From Glossina fuscipes (Eukaryota; Arthropoda; Insecta; Diptera; Glossinidae): a stretch of 64,000 nt of DNA. Position numbers and translations under genes: made by a program. The stretch spans positions 124,001-188,000 of the forward strand of contig NW_023998415.1 in assembly GCF_014805625.2 (NCBI RefSeq), read 5' to 3'. Below, in pieces: positions 58,263 to 64,000 of the stretch. Position 1 is the stretch's first letter. Each line of letters starts with the position of its first letter. The notes under the pieces are model-generated. The model was not told where the DNA came from and did not search any database. It saw nothing but the letters and a program-made list of their open reading frames with translations.

Positions 58263-60714
58263 CTGGAAGAAAAGTATATGAAAAGATTTTAATTAACAGT
58301 AATTAACTAATTTTCTTAAGGTTAAGAAGTAGATTACTAGAAAGAGGCAGCAAGACACACACACATTTCAACCGACAGTTAAACAAAGTTGCTTCTAATG
58401 GTCTCAAACCTAACATCAGTTCACTTTGAAATTCTTTGCGGCATATTCATTAACCTAACGAACATATGCTTATATAACAACAGCGGGTACATTTAAATTT
58501 AACAACTTGGCTTTGAAGGCCTTGATCTTGATGAACGTAAATACAAGAAGTGTTGATTTTCTGGTACATTACTATACCAATTACAACTTTTCCACCTTTA
58601 CTGGAAAGATAAATTTGTATTTGAAATTTTATTGTTTGTCCTTTTAGTCAATTTATGATAAAAAAATATTAATTTAAACTCAGCTTTTGTCTAAAATTGT
58701 CCGAAAATCATACGAAAAAAATGCGAACGATCTGCTTATACTTTTTAGTATATATATATTTCTTATATATTTCTTCTTCTTCTGCAAATCGCCAAATCAA
58801 CAACAGATGATTCTTTTCAGTTGACTAAAAAAATTCTATATAACGCGATATAAATCGGCATATATCGGATTAACAGATTTATACTTTACCTTGCAATTAA
58901 ATATCTGATACAAAATATATAGGATGTTAAAAGATTCAAATAATTTTTCTTCTTCTTAATTACCCCAAATGAGTAGATATGTAAGGGTCGGCATGATCAT
59001 TAACATCTTCTCGGCCTTCTGTAAAGAACTTACAACGACTTACAAACATATTCTTCGCCAAAGTGAAATGGAGCAATTAATTTTATTTTTTCATACAAAA
59101 TTTCGATGGAGGTACTTTGATCTGTCTTTTTTTTTTAATAGCAAGAAAATTGCGAAGCGCACCAAAACGCGTTTAACCTTTATAACTGCCAGCACAATCC
59201 AACTATGCGAAATGGCTGAATGGTTAGCATATATTGGGGACGAGAGTACCAACAGGGCAAAAGAAAGATATCGAAAGTCGAATGTACGTAGCCCATGAAA
59301 TTCGAAAAGTCACTTTTTTTTAAACACACCTCGTATGATATGCCCTCAAGTTAGTATACCGCGGAATGTGTTATAATATCATATGTCCATAACTTAGTAT
59401 ATGACGGAATCAATACAGTTTATTGCAGTACGCCAACGGTCAAGATGAGTGCAGACGATGTCTAATTAGAATTTTAAATATAATGAAAGAAGAAAATTTA
59501 GGATTGAATTTTATACAAAAAGCATGCCTGACTGTATGTCATAATAACTGCAGAGGAGGATAACCTTTCTTTAATTTTTTCATTCTATTGATTATACGAA
59601 TCCCTAAAAATTTTAGATCTTCATTGAAGTGCTGTCACTCATTCATGATCTTCCTGAACAATATGCAGAAGATATAATGAAAAATAGCGTTAGTAAAGTC
59701 TTTTCTTACTTACTTTTTTTTTTTTTTTTGTCTCTGATGAAAACATATTTCGCCACATTTCTTTTCAGTACGTGTGAAAGCAAAACAAAACGTAAATAAG
59801 ACTAATTGCTGGTAATTAATAAAAATTAATAGCATATAGTTTTTGTTGAGAAAAAGTAAGTAGAAGTTGAAAAACTCATAAGAAACACAAGAAAAATTCT
59901 TTTGTACGGTCTCGACTTACAACAATTCGTTTAATACTTTAATCACGTCATTGTATTTTCAAGCAATTTATATTTCTGACCCATTTGGGAATAATAAACT
60001 TGATGAACATCTTACAATTATTGATAAGTGAATAGAGAATCTCAGCCATTTTAACGAATAATCAAACCAAATATTGAGCCGAAATTTTAGTTTACGAGAA
60101 AAATGAAATCAAAATTATATATATGTGAAATTCCTTTTCCGACGATAACGAATTAGGGTTAGCGTAGAAAAGTATAATGCAAAGTATGATGCAAATGCGG
60201 CAGCAATTTCATCAGTTGGATTATAGTTTATAATAATGCACTTGTATGTATATGGCTTAGAATGAGATTGAATAGCAAGCAACATTAATTGTGCTTACAA
60301 CAATATTCAGAAAAAAAATCATCATCATCATGTATCATCTTAAATTACTCAAGCAAAGAGCTTAGATTATTTAGTGATAAAGTCATTAGATCATGCCAGA
60401 GCCACGTTACAGATGGCGATGTTCTGTTCAAAATGCACGATTTCCGTCCAAGAAGATTCAATCAACATCTTTCGAAAAAACATCTAATTTCTATAACAGT
60501 CGAACTGATAACAATTTCGAAAAATTCTTCTTTTTAAATTAATTTATGAAAAAGTATACTGACACATTCTAACAGACGCCTTCAGGCTTGAAAGCGATGA
60601 CTGTTGCACAAACTTCATCATCAATATGGAAAAAAAGATGTTTATTTTTCCTCAATTGTTTCAGTGTTTTTTTCTAATAAATCGTATCATCCTTACTAAA
60701 GAATCCTGTATATT
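58263..60714. other. Upstream intron of trachealess, AT-rich
   Basis: Begins with the splice acceptor of the bHLH exon (TTCTTCCAG on the minus strand). No preceding coding exon could be recognised here; the open frame at 58969-59298 has no motif. Confidence 0.45.
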
Positions 60715-61540
60715 GACGGTGCATAAATGACCGCAACATTGAAAATATCACTAACTCCTGAAGGACACTGTACACTGATTGAAATTAGAAATCCGAACCC
60801 TCATTAAGCTAAAGATGTCTTTAGAAAAAATTAATCGCTTTTTTAAAGGATCTTTCATCTTAAGTAACTCCTTACTGAAGGGCGTTGAAACTAGTAACAG
60901 AGACTGAGAGCTCTTCTCTTAATCAGAAATTTCTTTAACAAAACTGATATGACTATAGAAGAATACTTCTTAGCATTATTGTTAGCATTCTTTCCGGGTG
61001 AAAAGAAAAAAACGTTATTAAACATTAGTAAGGATCATAGCTTAAAAAAAGGGATCTGAGCCACAATTTGCTCAATGATTATTATTACACCAATAAAAAT
61101 ACTACAGTGGGGCGCGATTTACAATTAAATATCCCCACTCTACAGTTATTCATATAGTGACTTCCTAAATGAAGCCGTTGTAAAGCCGTTGGTAGCGGCC
61201 GAAAAAGCGGTCCGATCCAAACCACTTTCCAGATAGGTCGGCCCTGAAACGAAGAACAAGTCAGTATATCAAAAATACACCTAAAAATATCTTAAAAATT
61301 ATGGCCTGTACGTTGAACACGAAAATGCTTGGACAGACAACGGGCGGACACACAGGCTCGATTTAATGGTGTACCTTTGTTTGTATTCTCATCCATCCGC
61401 AAATTCCTTCACCCATGTACTCCTTTATGCGCCTATTTGTACCTTTATCTGCCCATTCGCTCACTTATTCGGTCATGCCACACTGTTCGTCCGTCCAATT
61501 TCCGTACCATCTATCTGTTTGTCTATCCACGCCTCTCCAT
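60715..61540 (-). repeat. Non-coding repeat, copy B of an inverted pair (partner 48740-49240)
   Basis: Blocks 60715-61010 and 61330-61540 match the partner in reverse complement (TTAAGTAACTCCTTACTGAAGG; CCGAACCCTCATTAAGCTAA; CTCGATTTAATGGTGTACC). The 320 bp between the blocks are missing from copy A and contain a GGTCCGATCCAAACCACTTT motif. Confidence 0.8.
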
Positions 61541-62565
61541 CGTTATTTTTGAAAATTATAATTGAAACCTGAAAACTGAGAATTGAGAAAATTGTACTCG
61601 GCCGACTATTTTATATCCATCTCCGCCTAATACTAATCAAAAGTGTGTCGCCTTTGTATGATCTCTGAAGCTTATTTGCCGACGCTGCAAAAGTTTTAAT
61701 AAAAGTGGGATATTTTAAGATTTTAACATTCTATAATATTGAGTAGGCGTGGCGAATTTTTTCCCATTTTGTACAGAATTTTTGGAAAAAGTTGTGGTCG
61801 TAGGTTATGTTGCACTATGCTCATGTTCTTTGTCCGATCTGGCTCAATCTCAATGCCGACCTGCCTGCAGGAACTTCTAATCTTTGTGCTAAATTTAAAG
61901 CCGAGTTAGTGATCGACATATTTCGAGTTCACTTGATATCGGAAAACATAAACCGACTTCAGTTTGTTATAATGAACTTAGTGTCTTCCGTATACGAGAG
62001 GGACTTTGGCGATGACAAATTCTGACCATAGTTGCGAAATTTGCTTTTTCTGATCATTGTTATTGTAACAAAAACCCTTTTTTTAGTTTTTGTGATCATA
62101 ATTAAAAAAGCAGTTTGCGTGCACCCTACAATTTGCTCTTATGAACAAATTTTCACAATGAAATATTGAAGATTACACCTTTTTAACATATAAAGATTCA
62201 GTTTTCGTAGTAACTGGTGTATGAGAGGTCGTTTAAAAAATTACTCCAGACGAACCAAATTTTTCATATCAACTTATAATGTGAAACCACGATTACCTAG
62301 CGAATTTTGTCGACGAACTTTGAACATTCCAATATCTTTCCCTGTTACGACTTTTTAAAATAAAGCGTTCTACGGTCGCAGAAGTAGATCGATCCAAAGC
62401 ATTTTCAATAGCGTGTACAAAATTTTACCGATATATCTCGAAAATTGCAACCTTAATGCAAGATACACAGATAGTCAACAGAAGGCCGGAGGGTCAGACG
62501 GACGGGCAAGCTTAGATTGATTCAGAATCGATGGCATAATGAGAGCTGGGAAAGCGCAATTAAAT
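61541..62565. repeat. Further dispersed-family sequence
   Basis: CTCGGCCGACTATTTTATATCC near 61598 resembles the family's end. The part 62180-62560 matches 54470-54760 and carries GGTCAGACGGACGGGCAAGC. Confidence 0.5.
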
Positions 62566-63129
62566 ATCTATAAAAGATATCGATATAACGTTCGATGGGA
62601 AAACATGTCCTACGGCCGTGTCAGTGGAAAAGCGTATTCACGTTTAAACAATTTGCTGAAATCTTTTACTTTAACGAATATGCAAACATCAATTCAATTT
62701 TGTAAAATTAATGCTAATTTGCGAAGTTTTCAAATATATTTATAATAAAGTAATTTACGTTTTAAAGTTTTATTAACAATAATTCATTAGGGGCATAGAG
62801 AGAAAAACCAAAAAACAATGTAGATAGATCTTTCTGCAATGTTGTAACTGTGTTGTTGATGTCTGGTATAATGTAAACAGTCTCTGCGTGGAAAATGATA
62901 CACAGACTGTGCGTGTTTATTGAGCTAAAGCAACTTAAGATAGATTGCGAGAGTTTTTAGTTAACATACCGCAACAACAAGATTTAATATTTTAAAATTA
63001 ATGATAGAAGATCATCATTTTAGCGGTTTCATCATAAGCATGATTATTGTCTTGGTAAGTTGGCTAAAATGCTACTTTACTTTGTGCACAGATGAATATT
63101 ATTTTGTTTTTATTTATTTGTGATACATG

Positions 63130-63167
<38 letters not shown>

Positions 63168-64000
63168 AATATATATAACTTTATAAAAACTTTTAAGAGT
63201 TACATCTCTGTTTTTTTATTTCGTAAATTTTCCACAAGTGATTTCTGGTTCTCTTTGTCGGTCTTTTTCTGCTTTTGCTTTTTTCTCTGTATTTTTAGTT
63301 TTTTAATATTTTTATATTCCCCACCAAAAAAATAAAAGGTGTATATGATAATATGGTCGTTCCGTTTGTAACAATTTGGAAATACACATCAAGTTTCCGT
63401 TGTTGTCGAACGGCGTTAGATTCTTAAGGCAAACTAGCCAGCCATGTCCGAGTCTTCTTCTCCTCTATTAGAGCTGTGCATTCCTATTTCCGATCCAAAC
63501 GTAAAATGTAAAAATAAGCATAATCTTAACGCCTACACGACTTTTAAATCAAATCTTTGAACTAATGTAGTCGCCAATAACTACCATTCTAAAAGAGATA
63601 ACGAGTTTAGATTTTGTAGAAATATTTTTTGGGTCATCAAGTGATTCGGCGTTACGATCTGGCCATGAAAGGCGAACGTAGGCTATTTCTCGTTAATTGC
63701 GATAGTAGGTATCCAAGTTTCGCCTAGTGATGAATGTAACCTTAGTACTCGGTTGTGTTTTTCTTTTTTTACTTAACCTTATGAGAGTTATCATTACACG
63801 CGCGTAAAGGTTGCTGTAGAGCTTTATGTAGGCTGCTTTTTGGGTTTCTTTTTTAAGCGCTCTTTGTTGCAACATTTATGTACATTTCTGATCCATATCT
63901 TTTTAGTCTAGCGATGATAACTTCATCAGAAATAAGCCGGTTCTTGTTTGTCATCTCATATACATAAACTTTATAATATTTTGCTTTGTTTCTTGATGAT
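62566..64000. other. AT-rich DNA to the window edge, nothing recognised
   Basis: Contains a TA-rich run at 63140-63175. Presumed first intron or upstream flank of trachealess. Confidence 0.4.

Noticed and set aside
58063..58281. Plus-strand ORF over the bHLH exon
   Set aside because: Shadow of the trachealess bHLH exon on the other strand.
1..64000. CRISPR arrays, bacterial operons or a horizontally acquired gene cluster
   Set aside because: No regularly spaced direct repeats were seen; all recognised genes are eukaryotic with introns.

Overview
The window looks like nuclear DNA of a higher (schizophoran, probably calyptrate) fly. It is strongly AT-rich, and its intron-bearing genes translate into proteins close to well-known Drosophila ones: trachealess, a Doa10/MARCH6 ligase, mRpL23, mitochondrial thioredoxin, NOM1 and CCDC22. 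The mobile elements are those of dipteran genomes. Species cannot be fixed from the sequence alone. All gene names are by recognition of translated sequence; no search was run.

Layout. 1-14 kb is an accessory stretch of decayed transposons: a Jockey/CR1-group LINE (minus strand), the 5' LTR and gag remnant of a Ty3-like element, a GC-rich unassigned block, an R1-like LINE (minus), copies of a dispersed non-coding repeat, and a complete tRNA-derived SINE with perfect 14-bp target-site duplications. 14-31.1 kb is a compact housekeeping cluster: MARCH6/Doa10 (-), mitochondrial thioredoxin (+), mRpL23 (-), NOM1 (+), a WKF-domain (C7orf50-like) protein (-), a CDYL-like crotonase protein (+) and CCDC22 (-). 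Strands alternate, so genes lie in divergent pairs that may share upstream DNA and convergent pairs that end close together. 31-44.8 kb is gene-poor: an I-clade LINE with an RNase H domain, one unrecognised membrane-protein ORF, a second SINE copy and a Daphne/Crack-like LINE. From 44.8 kb to the right edge runs the developmental regulator trachealess (minus strand). Eight coding exons are visible; the most 5' coding exon is not. Its large introns carry a mariner with perfect terminal inverted repeats, a second fragment of the first LINE family and a long inverted pair of non-coding repeats.

How the parts relate. The cluster genes work in ER protein quality control, mitochondrial redox and translation, ribosome biogenesis, chromatin and endosomal sorting; nothing suggests a joint pathway. 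The most notable new signal is a SINE/LINE partnership. The SINE at 12505-12673 has a tRNA-like head with A and B boxes and a tail that matches the 3' end of the I-clade LINE at 34.8 kb, including the (TAA)n terminus, so that LINE family probably mobilised the SINE. A mariner transposase that is open from end to end has lost its third catalytic aspartate (Asn), so this copy should be inactive.
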